Shown here one piece after another: positions 8,936 through 17,806 of a stretch of DNA of 64,000 nt. Under the pieces are notes generated by a model, which saw only the letters and a list, made by a program, of their open reading frames with translations, did not search any database and was not told where the DNA came from. The DNA comes from JAEUIE01 sp047602475 (lineage in GTDB: Bacteria > Planctomycetota > Planctomycetia > Gemmatales > HRBIN36): the NCBI GenBank assembly GCA_047602475.1, contig JASGHE010000001.1, positions 186,001-250,000 of the forward strand, given 5' to 3'. Each line of letters begins with the position of its first letter. The first letter of the stretch is position 1. Position numbers and translations under genes: made by a program.

Positions 8936-9144
8936 CCAGTTCGCCATCGTTGTTCTTCACTTTGGTGCCACCCCGCCAAACTCACATTGCACAAAAAGGC
9001 AAGAGTCACTACTCTCCCCCGTCCTTGACCAGTCATCAGGCCCCGACAGCCGGTTGATGTCTATGACGATGGATTGTCACAGCGATGGTCAGGAAAGCGA
9101 ATGAGCATGGATGCTCGTCGCGACTCAAGACGCAAGGATGCACT

Positions 9145-10674
9145 ATGTACCGTCCCCGTACATGGGCATGGGTAATCACCTGCAGCCTGATCGGCTTCAC
9201 AGCGTGCATTGCCCTGGCTCAAGACTCCACGCCTGCACGACTCTCCGCTGCTCAATCCACGCTCCGCCAGGCTCGCCAGTTACTCGATCAGAACGAAGTT
9301 TCCAACGCCATCATCCTACTTGAATCGCAGCTCGAAGCGGGGGCCAAAGACCCGCAGTATGTAGCAGCCATCACCGAAGCCTACCGCCGTCAGTTTGACC
9401 GACTGCAACAGGAAGGCAAAGTTCCCCAGGCATCACAGGTCTGGACGAAGCTCGTCAAACTACAGCCTGACCTGGCCAAGTCGCCATCAATGGGTTCCAG
9501 CACACCCAGCACTATCAGCTCCCCCACCAGCAACAACACTCCCATTGTCAATACGACAGCTCGTCAAACTCCGCCAGCTCCCGCTGCTACTCCCGATCAC
9601 ATGAAAGCCGCTGATGAAGCCTACCAGCAACGCAACTATGCCCAAGCCTGCCAATGCTTCGAGAAAGTACAGGCTCAAGGCGTAGCCCTCTCGAATGAGA
9701 CTCGTGAACGCTTTGCTTACTGTAAGCTCTACCAGGTAGCTGTTCAACTCAATGCCCTTCAGGGTCAGCTTGGATCAGAACGACCACAACTCGAACGGGA
9801 AGTCCGTGCCGCTCTGGAACTGGCACCACGCCTGGAGTTCGGCAAGGAACTGCTGAGCCGCCTACAGAACACATCAGCAGCGACGGCCAAATCGACGAAC
9901 ACCGCCGTCAGGCATCTCGACGAAAAAGACAAGGGCTGGTCCATCTGTGAATCAGCTCACTTCCGTGTCTATCACAATGATCCTAAACTCGGCGAGCAGG
10001 TGGCACAGATCGCGGAAGCCACTCGTGCCGCTGTCGCCCGCAAGTGGCTCGGCCAGGAAGTCGAGTGGGAACAGCCTGCTCAGATTTACGTCCACCCGAC
10101 CGCTGAGAGCTATCATCGCCAATCGGGCATGCCCACCACTGCACCCGGCCACTCCGATTATGATGTCAACAGCGACGCCTCGATCATTCACTATCGCCGG
10201 GTCTTTGTCCGTGCTGATCACCCCCACATGCTGACAGCGATTTTGCCTCATGAAGTAACCCATATCGTCCTCAACGGCCAGTTTGGCCGCAAGCTTCTCC
10301 CCCGTTGGGCCGATGAAGGCATGGCTGTTCTCTCCGAGCCCTATAGCCGCATTGAACTGCACCTGAACCCGCTGCCCGAAACGTATCGCCAGGGCCAGGC
10401 CTTCACCGTGCAGGAGCTCATGACTGGCGACGAATATCCCAAGGACCGCGCCAAGATGGCCAGCTTCTACGGCCAAAGCGTTTGCCTGGTCGAATATCTC
10501 TGCACACTGAAAGGCCCGCAAGGCTTCGTCTCTTTCATGCGTGATGCTAACCGTGAAGGCGAAGCCGCCGCCGTACAGCGCAATTATGGCTTTACCATCG
10601 CTGAGTTGGAAACGAGACTGCAACAGTGGATCGTCGCTCAACGCATGCCGACGTTGATGGGGCAAGGCAGATAG
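9145..10674 (+). CDS. Secreted TPR protein with a gluzincin-type (peptidase MA-like) metalloprotease domain
   Basis: I place the start at ATG 9145, not the GTG at 9085, because the chain then opens with a signal peptide (MYRPRTWAWVITCSLIG...ALAQ). The protein has 509 residues: a helical TPR-like part (about 30-110), a Ser/Thr/Pro linker (about 115-155), a second TPR-like stretch, then a C-terminal protease domain. This holds LPHEVTHIVL near residue 368, an HExxH-type zinc site with Val in the third position (HEVTH), and the third ligand region WADEGMAV about 20 residues later. This arrangement is typical of Peptidase_MA-like proteins in planctomycetes. It acts in the periplasm or outside the cell; the target is unknown. 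Confidence 0.8.
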   Translation: MYRPRTWAWVITCSLIGFTACIALAQDSTPARLSAAQSTLRQARQLLDQNEVSNAIILLESQLEAGAKDPQYVAAITEAYRRQFDRLQQEGKVPQASQVWTKLVKLQPDLAKSPSMGSSTPSTISSPTSNNTPIVNTTARQTPPAPAATPDHMKAADEAYQQRNYAQACQCFEKVQAQGVALSNETRERFAYCKLYQVAVQLNALQGQLGSERPQLEREVRAALELAPRLEFGKELLSRLQNTSAATAKSTNTAVRHLDEKDKGWSICESAHFRVYHNDPKLGEQVAQIAEATRAAVARKWLGQEVEWEQPAQIYVHPTAESYHRQSGMPTTAPGHSDYDVNSDASIIHYRRVFVRADHPHMLTAILPHEVTHIVLNGQFGRKLLPRWADEGMAVLSEPYSRIELHLNPLPETYRQGQAFTVQELMTGDEYPKDRAKMASFYGQSVCLVEYLCTLKGPQGFVSFMRDANREGEAAAVQRNYGFTIAELETRLQQWIVAQRMPTLMGQGR

Positions 10675-10812
10675 TCGTCTGGTTAGTAGTCGTCACGCTC
10701 CGTCGTGAGGACGCTAGCGATTGATAACGTCACAGAAATAGTCACCGAAACGGGTTTCAGATCTCGTAGGGCAGATCATCACGACGGAGCGTGATGACTA
10801 CAAACCAGACTA
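10672..10812. repeat. Palindromic repeat family A, inverted pair
   Basis: Two inverted copies of a roughly 35-base unit with the core TCACGCTCCGTCGTGA flank about 65 bases of unique sequence. The left copy runs from about 10677 to 10711 and the right, in reverse, from about 10777 to 10812. The core is itself a near palindrome. The right copy runs into the stop codon of uppP and the left starts just after the stop of the protease gene. A third copy is at 14780-14815. Confidence 0.8.
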
Positions 10813-11673
10813 CTTAAGAAACTGCCAGGCAAAGTAGGCCGCTGCAACCAGCCACACATACACTCCGAAGACCCATAGTTTCGCCCGCTTCACCAGAGCA
10901 ATGAGCGGCGTGATGGTCAGATAAGCCACGATGGCACTGACCAGAGTCGCAACAATGGTCTTGAACAGGAACTCGCTCGTCAACCATTCGGTGCGATGCT
11001 CATCTTTGAGAGCCTTCCAGATACCGCTTCCTCCCAGTCCTAAACTGGCGACGACCGACATCATAAAGCTGAACCGCACCGCCCACGATCTCTCCAGACC
11101 AACCAATAGTGCCACCGCCAAAGTCGAACCACTACGACTTAACCCCCGCATGACTGCTGCACAGCCTTGAGCCACTCCCATTCCCAATGCCTGCCACCAT
11201 TTCATCGTCGAGCCAGTCGTCGTGCCCGGCTTCAGGTAGCCTGTCAGGATCAATACCGCCCCCAGGATGATGAAATTGAACGCCACCACATCGGGCCTTT
11301 TGAAGCTCTGCTTGATCCAATCGCTCTTGAACAACACGGTTACCGCCGCCGGCAACGAAGCGATCCCCACTAACACCAGCAGATAGAACAATTGCCGTAT
11401 CGTGCTCGGCCACGTTTCGTTGGTTTCGCCCGGCTTGTCCTTCACCAGAATATGGCTGAACGACTGCCTGATCTCTTTCCAGAAGTAGAGCAGCACTGCC
11501 AGCAATGTTCCCAGGTGCAGCACGCCATCGAAGAAGATTTCCTTAGCATCGTCGGGAGCTGCATTGGGATCGAAGATGCTCTGGAATAACACCAGATGCC
11601 CGGAACTGGAGACCGGAAGGAACTCCGTCACGCCCTGCACAATACCCAGAAAGATGGCTTCCAGCCACGACAT
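10810..11673 (-). CDS. uppP: Undecaprenyl-diphosphate phosphatase UppP (BacA)
   Basis: The start at 11673 gives MSWLEAIFLGIVQG, the normal opening of the family; a longer frame to 11694 adds only seven unlikely residues. The protein is 287 residues with many membrane segments and both signatures: GVTEFLPVSSSGHL near the N-terminus, with the catalytic Glu and Ser, and GLSRSGSTL near residue 180, with the Arg. It dephosphorylates C55-PP on the outer face of the membrane to recycle the lipid carrier for peptidoglycan and glycan synthesis. It also lies near the DedA-type flippase. A family A repeat abuts the stop and a family B palindrome lies upstream. Confidence 0.95.
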   Translation of the reverse strand: MSWLEAIFLGIVQGVTEFLPVSSSGHLVLFQSIFDPNAAPDDAKEIFFDGVLHLGTLLAVLLYFWKEIRQSFSHILVKDKPGETNETWPSTIRQLFYLLVLVGIASLPAAVTVLFKSDWIKQSFKRPDVVAFNFIILGAVLILTGYLKPGTTTGSTMKWWQALGMGVAQGCAAVMRGLSRSGSTLAVALLVGLERSWAVRFSFMMSVVASLGLGGSGIWKALKDEHRTEWLTSEFLFKTIVATLVSAIVAYLTITPLIALVKRAKLWVFGVYVWLVAAAYFAWQFLK

Positions 11674-11700
11674 GCACCGACTCCTTAACATCATGTAGAT

Positions 11701-11762
11701 GTAGCGGAAGTCGCCAGACTTCCGTTCTTGATCCCAACGGAACTCTTGGCGAGTTCCGCTAC
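11701..11762. repeat. Palindromic repeat family B (62 bp), copy 1
   Basis: GTAGCGGAAGTCGCC at one end and GGCGAGTTCCGCTAC at the other form an imperfect palindrome with an inner pair, GGCGAGTTCC and GGAAGTCGCC-like arms. A near-identical copy in opposite orientation lies at 62927-62989. It sits between the uppP start and the tyrS stop, both on the minus strand. Confidence 0.8.
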
Positions 11763-11772
11763 GACGAACCGA

Positions 11773-13005
11773 TTAGCTGACAATCAATCGTACAATCTTC
11801 CGGGCACCCACACGCAAAAGCAACCCTTCGCTCGGTATGGCCAACTTAGCTTGGAAGTCAGTCACCTTCGTCTTATCAGCCCCGAAGGTGACGCCGCCCT
11901 GTTCAATCAGCCGACGAGCTTCGCCATTGCTCTTGGCGAAGCCCGCGAGCACCATCGCCTTCACGACTCCGACTGCACCTTCTTGTAGATCAGATGTCGG
12001 CACCTGTAGCGTCTCAATCTCCGTCGGGTCCTGCCGTTGCGAGAACCGCTTCTCCCACTCAGCCTGAGCTTCGAGGGCACCAGCCTCACCGTAATAGAAC
12101 CCCACGATGTCCCGTGCCAGGGTCTTCTTGGCGACCATCGGATGGGTCGCTGCATCAGTCAGTTGCTTGATTTCCGCTTCCGGGCGATCTGACAGCAGCT
12201 TGAACCACTCGCCCATCAACGCATCGGGGATCGACATCGTCTTGGCGAACTGCTCATAAGCAGGCTCACCGACCCCGACATAGTTCTTGAGGCTCTTCCC
12301 CATCCGCCTTTCACCATCGAGGCCACGCAGAATGGGCAGCGTCAAACAAACCTGTGGCTCCTGCCCTGCGTCACTTTGCAAATGACGGCCCATCATTAAG
12401 TTGAAGAGCTGCTCGGTGCCACCCAATTCCACATCGGCCTTGATCTCGACGCTGTCCTGTCCTTGCATCAACGGGTAAAGACATTCATGCAGGTAAATCG
12501 GCGTCTGTGCCTTGTATCGTTTGGAAAAGTCATCCCGCTCTAGCATCCGCTGCACGGTGATCTTGCTCGTCAGGCTGAGCACATCGAGAAACCGGTTCTT
12601 GCTGAACCATTCGCCATTGTAGCGTACCTCGGCCTTGGTGGTGTCGATGATCTTCCCCACCTGTTTGAGATAATCAATGGCATTGGCTTCCACCTGCTCT
12701 TCAGTCAGCTTGGCCCGGCTCTGATCACGCCCGCTCGGATCACCCACGAGGGCAGTGTAGTTGCCAATAATCAAAACCGCCTGATGGCCCAGTAGCTGAA
12801 ACTGCCTGAGCTTCCGCAGCGGAACCGTGTGCCCCAGATGAACGTCGATTCCCGTAGGGTCGATGCCATACTTCACCCGAAGCGGCTTGCCCGTAGCAAT
12901 GCTTCGCTGCAGCTTCTTCGTGAATTCATCGCTGGGCGTGATCTGATCAGCGCCTCGACTGAGTATCACCAACTGTTCTTCAAGAGGACGCATACCCTCA
13001 ACCAT
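11773..13005 (-). CDS. tyrS: Tyrosyl-tRNA synthetase
   Basis: A class I aminoacyl-tRNA synthetase of 410 residues. The HIGH-type motif is DVHLGHTVPLRK near residue 54 and the KMSKS-type motif is RRMGKSLKNYV near residue 230. An S4 RNA-binding domain follows at about 345-410 (GFAKSNGEARRLIEQGGV). The KMSKS variant and the roughly 400-residue length place it nearer the TyrZ/TyrRS2 branch than the E. coli type. It charges tRNA-Tyr in the cytoplasm. The start gives MVEGMRPLEEQ, with an alternative ATG four codons in. It is followed by uppP on the same strand, separated by the family B palindrome, so co-transcription is unlikely. Confidence 0.95.
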   Translation of the reverse strand: MVEGMRPLEEQLVILSRGADQITPSDEFTKKLQRSIATGKPLRVKYGIDPTGIDVHLGHTVPLRKLRQFQLLGHQAVLIIGNYTALVGDPSGRDQSRAKLTEEQVEANAIDYLKQVGKIIDTTKAEVRYNGEWFSKNRFLDVLSLTSKITVQRMLERDDFSKRYKAQTPIYLHECLYPLMQGQDSVEIKADVELGGTEQLFNLMMGRHLQSDAGQEPQVCLTLPILRGLDGERRMGKSLKNYVGVGEPAYEQFAKTMSIPDALMGEWFKLLSDRPEAEIKQLTDAATHPMVAKKTLARDIVGFYYGEAGALEAQAEWEKRFSQRQDPTEIETLQVPTSDLQEGAVGVVKAMVLAGFAKSNGEARRLIEQGGVTFGADKTKVTDFQAKLAIPSEGLLLRVGARKIVRLIVS

Positions 13006-13066
13006 CGCTAGAAGATCGAAGTAGTAAACATAGGGGTTCGATGCAGTGTTGGCTCTCTACCCTCGT

Positions 13067-13492
13067 TCACGAAAACATGCTCGATCTTCCCAGGGCCGGA
13101 AAGGCGTTCTCGAAATGTTCGATAATCGGCTCTTTCGCCCCGCTCGGCCAGGCAAGCACCACGACATCAAACCGGGCCGATACATTCTGCACCCGATAGC
13201 GTTTCATGAATGCCGTCGCCAGGCGAGTCAATCTCTCCTGTTTGGTCTGATCCACTGAAAGTTTGGCGGATTCAGCATCATCATGAGAGGTGGAGCGGAC
13301 TTCGACGAAGACCAGGGTCTCTCCCAATCTGGTGACCAGATCAATCTCCCCGACAGAGCATGTCCAGTTTCTCGTCAGGATGCGATGCCCCTTACGCTTC
13401 AGGAACTGCTCCGCCGAGCGTTCGGAACGCCGGCCAAACCAGCGACGCCACCAGGGTTGTTGAGGAGAAGGCGTCACCATTTCAGGTTCCAC
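13067..13492 (-). CDS. YraN/UPF0102 family, putative restriction-endonuclease-fold nuclease
   Basis: A 141-residue protein with the family core RSERSAEQFLKRKGHRILTRN, then GEIDLVTRLGETLVFVEVR, the conserved GEiDLi...lvFVEVK pattern of the PD-(D/E)xK fold (Asp and Glu conserved; the usual Lys is Arg). A short Trp-rich N-terminal extension (QQPWWRRWFGRR) precedes it. YraN proteins are widespread and thought to act in DNA repair or recombination; the biochemical role is not settled. It lies upstream of tyrS on the same strand with a 61-base gap, so the two could share a transcript. Confidence 0.85.
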   Translation of the reverse strand: MEPEMVTPSPQQPWWRRWFGRRSERSAEQFLKRKGHRILTRNWTCSVGEIDLVTRLGETLVFVEVRSTSHDDAESAKLSVDQTKQERLTRLATAFMKRYRVQNVSARFDVVVLAWPSGAKEPIIEHFENAFPALGRSSMFS

Positions 13493-13627
13493 ATTGACGG
13501 GCTGTGCTGCCTGAGAATAGCTTGCCCATTCTGATTTTCCATGAAATTCCTCGACGCAACCTTATTACAATGTCCTACCCGTTAGGCTTGTAATAAAGTG
13601 ACATCTACTCATAGTTGGAATCTGACA

Positions 13628-14779
13628 ATGTCCCGATCACTGCTGATTGCCCTCGCTGTTTTGACCTTTGGCACATCCTGGGCGACCGCTCAACCCTTTT
13701 CCCCGAAAGATCTCGATGCCCGTATCGAGAAGCAACTTTTCGACGTGCTTACCCTCGGAACCGATATCTACAATCGTGGCAGCCATGATGCGTGCTTCCG
13801 TCTGTACCAGGGCAGCCTGATGACGGTTGTCGGCTTTCTCGATCATCGACCCGATCAAGCACTCAAGATCAACAAGGCTCTGAAGTCCACCGATCAGATG
13901 ACCAACGTCAGTGAACGAGCCTTTACGCTACGCACTGCTATTGACGATCTGCGTGAAGCCATCAAACCGGGGCTGATGGGCCAGCAAACCGCCACGCCTG
14001 GGCGTCCGACCCTCTGGTATCGTCTCGGCGGCGAATCATCAATCTCTCAAATGATCGATGAGGTTATCAATCGGTCGATGAAAAACCCCCGCATTAACTT
14101 CACCCGCGGAGGCACCGGCAACCAGTGGGAAGCGAATCCCGAAAACCTCACCAAGGCTAAAAAGCGATTTGTGCTATGGTTCAGTTCCGTCTCAGGAGGG
14201 CCATATAAATTCGAAGGAAAGGACCTGAGAGCTATACACCAGAACATGAAAATCACCGCAGCCGAGTTCGATTCCTTTATGCTTGAAGTCAAGGCGGTAC
14301 TCGACAAATACTTCGTTCCAAACGCGGAGAGCAATGAAGTAGTCGCTTTGTTTGAAGGTAAAAAAAACGAGATCATCGACAGCACTGTTGTGATCAAATC
14401 ACTTTGGGATCGAATGGGTGGGGAGCCCGCAGTTACTCTGGTAGTCGACGATTTCGTGACGCGAGCCGCTAAGGACCCTGCGGCCAACTTCACGCGCAAG
14501 GAAGAAGGCACCGAATGGAAGGCCACCCCCACAGAATTGGCGGAATTAAAGAAGCAACTCGTTCAATGGGTCAGCAGCGTCACCAAAGGGCCGCTTAAAT
14601 ACGAAGGTAAATCATTAGCTGACATCCGTGCCGGCATGAAGATCACAAATGCCCAGTACACCGCCCTCATGCTCGATCTGAAAGCCAGTCTCGAAAAGCT
14701 CAAAGTCAATCCACTGGAGCAGGACGAACTGCTCAGCACCATCAGCGGCTTCAGGAAGGATATTGTCGAAACGAAATAG
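13628..14779 (+). CDS. Secreted protein with two tandem truncated-hemoglobin-like domains
   Basis: From ATG 13628 (an in-frame ATG at 13598 only adds ten polar residues before the signal peptide) the chain opens MSRSLLIALAVLTFGTSWATAQ, an export signal. A helical region of about 100 residues follows, then two repeats. Repeat 1 (about 127-250) starts LWYRLGGESSISQMIDE and contains GGPYKFEGKDLRAIHQNMKI, matching the truncated-globin segment before and through the proximal His (His in RAIHQNM). Repeat 2 (about 257-375) starts LWDRMGGEPAVTLVVDDF and has GPLKYEGKSLADIRAGMKI, where that His is Arg. Both repeats share an extra NFTR...W segment of about 15 residues. I infer that the first domain may bind heme and the second does not. 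Truncated globins are normally single-domain and cytoplasmic. Confidence 0.75.
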   Translation: MSRSLLIALAVLTFGTSWATAQPFSPKDLDARIEKQLFDVLTLGTDIYNRGSHDACFRLYQGSLMTVVGFLDHRPDQALKINKALKSTDQMTNVSERAFTLRTAIDDLREAIKPGLMGQQTATPGRPTLWYRLGGESSISQMIDEVINRSMKNPRINFTRGGTGNQWEANPENLTKAKKRFVLWFSSVSGGPYKFEGKDLRAIHQNMKITAAEFDSFMLEVKAVLDKYFVPNAESNEVVALFEGKKNEIIDSTVVIKSLWDRMGGEPAVTLVVDDFVTRAAKDPAANFTRKEEGTEWKATPTELAELKKQLVQWVSSVTKGPLKYEGKSLADIRAGMKITNAQYTALMLDLKASLEKLKVNPLEQDELLSTISGFRKDIVETK

Positions 14780-14815
14780 CTCTGGTTAGTAGTCATCACG
14801 CTCCGTCGTGATGAA
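14780..14815. repeat. Palindromic repeat family A, single copy
   Basis: CTCTGGTTAGTAGTCATCAC followed by the core CTCCGTCGTGATGA repeats the unit at 10672-10812. It starts at the stop codon of the globin gene, as the left copy at 10.7 kb starts at the stop of the protease gene. The region to 14914 also holds a small palindrome, CCATCATGTGGAGCATGATGG-like, at about 14888-14908. Confidence 0.75.
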
Positions 14816-14914
14816 GCGGAGATAGGAATCATTCACGAAAACCTGATCGATTCAATCCCAGTGATTTGTGTTGTTGCGTAATTCAGACCATCATGTGGAG
14901 CATGATGGCAATGC

Positions 14915-15712
14915 TTACTCGTCATTCCACCAGTTCACCAGACGCAACATCGTGCTCGGCTCCTTCGCCAGCGGTTCTCCCTTGGCGGCAGCCTGCTGGA
15001 ACGCCTGCTCCCACGCCTCCGGACTGGCCGGCAAATCGCGACCAGTGAGGCGCACCAGCGATTGGTGTGCTTCATGTCTGACAGCTGTGCTCTTCTCTTG
15101 CTTCAATGAAGCCAGCAAAGCGGCTGAGGCATCATACAGTGGCTGACTGGGAGGAAATTTCCCGATCGCATGAGCTGCACTGGCTCGCAGATCTTCCGAA
15201 TTCTTAGGATCGAGTGCTGCCACCAGAGTTGTCAATCCGGCAGGGTCTTTCGTCTTTCCAAGAGACTGCACAATCGTCACTTGAACGATGCCGTTCTTTT
15301 CCTGAGCATTGGCAGGCACTGCATAGGCTTCCACCAGAGCCTTGGTTGCAGCAGGGTCCTTGTAAGTGCCCAGCTTTTGCACGGCTGTCATCCTGCAAAT
15401 AGCATCTCGTTCGGAACGAGCAGCGGCAGAAAGCACAGTAATATAGTGTTCACGTTCCTTCGCATCGCCCGGTTCGTCCAATCGTTCGATCGCTCGACGC
15501 CGCAAATCACCATCCTGACTCTTGGCCAGCACTTCCAGCGGCGGGCCGCCCTGGTTCATGGCAAGGTCCCACTTGTAACCCAGGTCCCACCATTCGCCCT
15601 TCTCATTGCGGGCAGAGATGTCTTCATAGAAATGCCCGCACCCGGCAAGACCAATGCTTGACACAATAAGCAAGATGCATCGACTGGCGAACTGTAGACG
15701 ATCCATGCGCAT
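14915..15712 (-). CDS. HEAT-repeat lipoprotein
   Basis: A 265-residue protein opening with a lipoprotein signal, LLIVSSIGLAGC, with the lipobox Cys at about residue 25. The rest is a series of helical pairs of HEAT type, each with an R/A-x-x-A-x-x-x-L pattern, such as LRRRAIERLDEPGD, ICRMTAVQKLGTYKDPAA and LRASAAHAIGKF, from about residue 65 to 230. It is probably a protein-binding scaffold on the periplasmic face of a membrane. The annotated start has two close Met (MRMDRL), either possible. It converges with the globin gene and diverges from the esterase-like gene. Confidence 0.8.
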   Translation of the reverse strand: MRMDRLQFASRCILLIVSSIGLAGCGHFYEDISARNEKGEWWDLGYKWDLAMNQGGPPLEVLAKSQDGDLRRRAIERLDEPGDAKEREHYITVLSAAARSERDAICRMTAVQKLGTYKDPAATKALVEAYAVPANAQEKNGIVQVTIVQSLGKTKDPAGLTTLVAALDPKNSEDLRASAAHAIGKFPPSQPLYDASAALLASLKQEKSTAVRHEAHQSLVRLTGRDLPASPEAWEQAFQQAAAKGEPLAKEPSTMLRLVNWWNDE

Positions 15713-15870
15713 GCCTCCTCAGGCAGCGGGCGAGATACCAACTTGAGCGATTCGGTCAAGTCGAGTTGTGCTTTGTCTCTGGAGAGTTGAGAGAATGGAG
15801 TAATTCATTGACAATCTTGAGTTAGCCAGTTAGCGTCTGAAGATATGCACCAGCTACGGAGCCACCCCAT

Positions 15871-16794
15871 ATGTCTTCATTCGTCAGAGTGTTGTGCCTG
15901 TTCATGATCCTGGTATGGAACTTTTCTTTAGTTGTGGCTCAGGAGAAGGAAAAGAACTCGAAGACCGCCAGCACTTTGCCCAAGCCCAGCCAGGCCAACT
16001 TCAAGTATGGTCCTCATGAACGGAACGTCTTCGACTTCTGGCAGGCCAAGTCAGATCAGCCTACTCCGCTCGTCATCTACATTCATGGGGGCGGCTTCGT
16101 CGGTGGTGACAAGAATAATCTCAACGCCAGATCTCTTCAGCAACTGCTAGATGCCGGCATCTCGGTCGCTGCCATCAACTATCGTTTCGTTCAACATGCT
16201 CCGCTTCCTGCCGCCCATGAAGACTGCGTTCGGGCCTTGCAGACACTCCGCTCCAAGAGCACTGAGTGGAACATCAACAAGAACAAAGTCGGCGGCATGG
16301 GTGGTTCCGCCGGGGCACAGCTTGTGATGTATCTTGCCTTTCACGATGATCTCGCTGATCCCAAGAGCAATGATCCCCTGAAACGAGAATCTACCCGTTT
16401 GCAATGTGTCGCCCCGAACGGCGGTCAAATGACCATGGACCTCGCCTGGTGGGCAAAACACATCCCCGGTTATTCTTCCACGACCAACGTCAGAAAGATG
16501 TTCGGCGTCGAGACCGAAGAAGAACTTCTGAAGAAAAATGCCGAAATCGCTGCCTTGTCGCTCATCAGCAAAGACGATCCACCGGTGTTCATGAGCTATG
16601 CGATGGCCCCCGACGCAACTATCCCCAGCGATGCAGCAGCAGCCCGTAACTGGATGGTGCATCATGTGAACAATGGCATTGAGTTAAAGAAACTCTGCGA
16701 CCAACTCGGCGTCGAATCATACTTGCAATACCCCGGGGCCAAGAACAAGTACGCCTCTACCACCGCTTTTCTGATTGATAAGCTGAAGAACTAG
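15871..16794 (+). CDS. Secreted alpha/beta hydrolase (BD-FAE/esterase-lipase type)
   Basis: A 307-residue protein with a signal peptide ending near VVAQ (residue 24). HGGGFVGGD near residue 72 is the oxyanion-hole motif and GGMGGSAGAQL near residue 148 is the GxSxG nucleophile elbow with Ser. An Asp is available in MAPDATIP near residue 250. The position where the catalytic His is expected reads YPGAKNKYAS, with no His, so the triad may be incomplete or the His may come from elsewhere (HHVNNG about 20 residues earlier is a candidate). Planctomycetes carry many paralogues of this type near sulfatases and glycosidases. It is followed after 26 bases by the kelch gene and may be co-transcribed with it. 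Confidence 0.75.
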   Translation: MSSFVRVLCLFMILVWNFSLVVAQEKEKNSKTASTLPKPSQANFKYGPHERNVFDFWQAKSDQPTPLVIYIHGGGFVGGDKNNLNARSLQQLLDAGISVAAINYRFVQHAPLPAAHEDCVRALQTLRSKSTEWNINKNKVGGMGGSAGAQLVMYLAFHDDLADPKSNDPLKRESTRLQCVAPNGGQMTMDLAWWAKHIPGYSSTTNVRKMFGVETEEELLKKNAEIAALSLISKDDPPVFMSYAMAPDATIPSDAAAARNWMVHHVNNGIELKKLCDQLGVESYLQYPGAKNKYASTTAFLIDKLKN

Positions 16795-16820
16795 GGCATC
16801 GAGAACTCGACGAGACTTCC

Positions 16821-17773
16821 ATGATGCTCCATTTCTATTGCATCTTGCTCCTGACCTGCTTCGTCCCGGTGAAAGCCCTCGCTGCGGACGAGGGCCGATG
16901 GCTGGCACAGCCCTCAATGCGGAATGCCCGTGCTGCTCATGCCGTCGTCAGCACCAAAGAAGCCATTTATGCCATGGCAGGCACCGGGGCCGGGAATAAG
17001 CCAGTTCTCGAAGTCGAGAAGTTCGATGGCAAGCAATGGTCGGCCGAAACGCCCCTGCCCGGCAGCGGCCTCAATGCCCCCGCCGCAACCGTCCTCAAGG
17101 ATCGCATCTATTTGATCGGTGGTTTCAATACCACGACGAACATCCCTTCTCAAGGGGTACTGGTGTACGACATCGGCACGAGGAAGTGGAGTGAAGCAGC
17201 CCCGCTACCCGCCCCTCGTGGAGGCCATGCTGCGGTAGAGTTCCAGGGTAGATCCATGTCATAGGTGGAGGCAACTCCCGATCCACCATCGCCGATCACT
17301 CCGCCTACGATCCTGCCACCAACACCTGGTCTCAACTGGCCCCGTTGCCTCGTGCCGAAGGCAGCCCTTCTGTGGTTGTCTACGCCGGCAAGATTTACGC
17401 CATCGGTGGCCGCAGCGGCCGTTCCGATTTTGGCGACGTCTTTATCTACGATCCTGCCTCCAATAGTTGGAGCAACGGCCCAGCCATCGAACCTCGTGGC
17501 ACCGCCGGCGCTGTTGTCTATGCGAATGCCATCCATCTCTTTGGCGGCGAATCACAGGCGAAACGAATCTGCTTGAACAGTGTTCTGCGATTGGATCATA
17601 AGAAAGAGTTATGGGAGCCCCTGCTTCCGATGCCCACTCCCCGTAACTTCGCCCGTGCGGTGCTTTTCAACAATGCCGTCTACGTTGTCGGCGGCAATTC
17701 GACGACTGATTCCAGCCACGCCTCGGCTGGTAGTGTGGTTGTAGAACGGTTTAGCTACGAAAAGGGCTCATGA
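16821..17773 (+). CDS. Secreted kelch-repeat beta-propeller protein, frameshifted at about 17252
   Basis: The first frame gives a signal peptide (ending ALAAD, residue 23) and two kelch blades, then stops at 17264 after QGRSMS. The next frame from about 17252 continues at once with HVIGGGN and four more blades, each with a GG pair (IGGRSG, FGGES, VGGNS), to the stop at 17773. The sequence agatccatg would read Arg-Ile-His if one A were added (aga atc cat), the normal kelch continuation. Together the parts make one protein of about 317 residues, enough for a six-bladed propeller. It likely binds sugar or protein outside the cytoplasm. A sequencing error is more likely than a true pseudogene, since the second half is intact. 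Confidence 0.8.
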
Positions 17774-17806
17774 CTCGCAGCACATTTCCAAACAGGCTCA
17801 CCGAAC

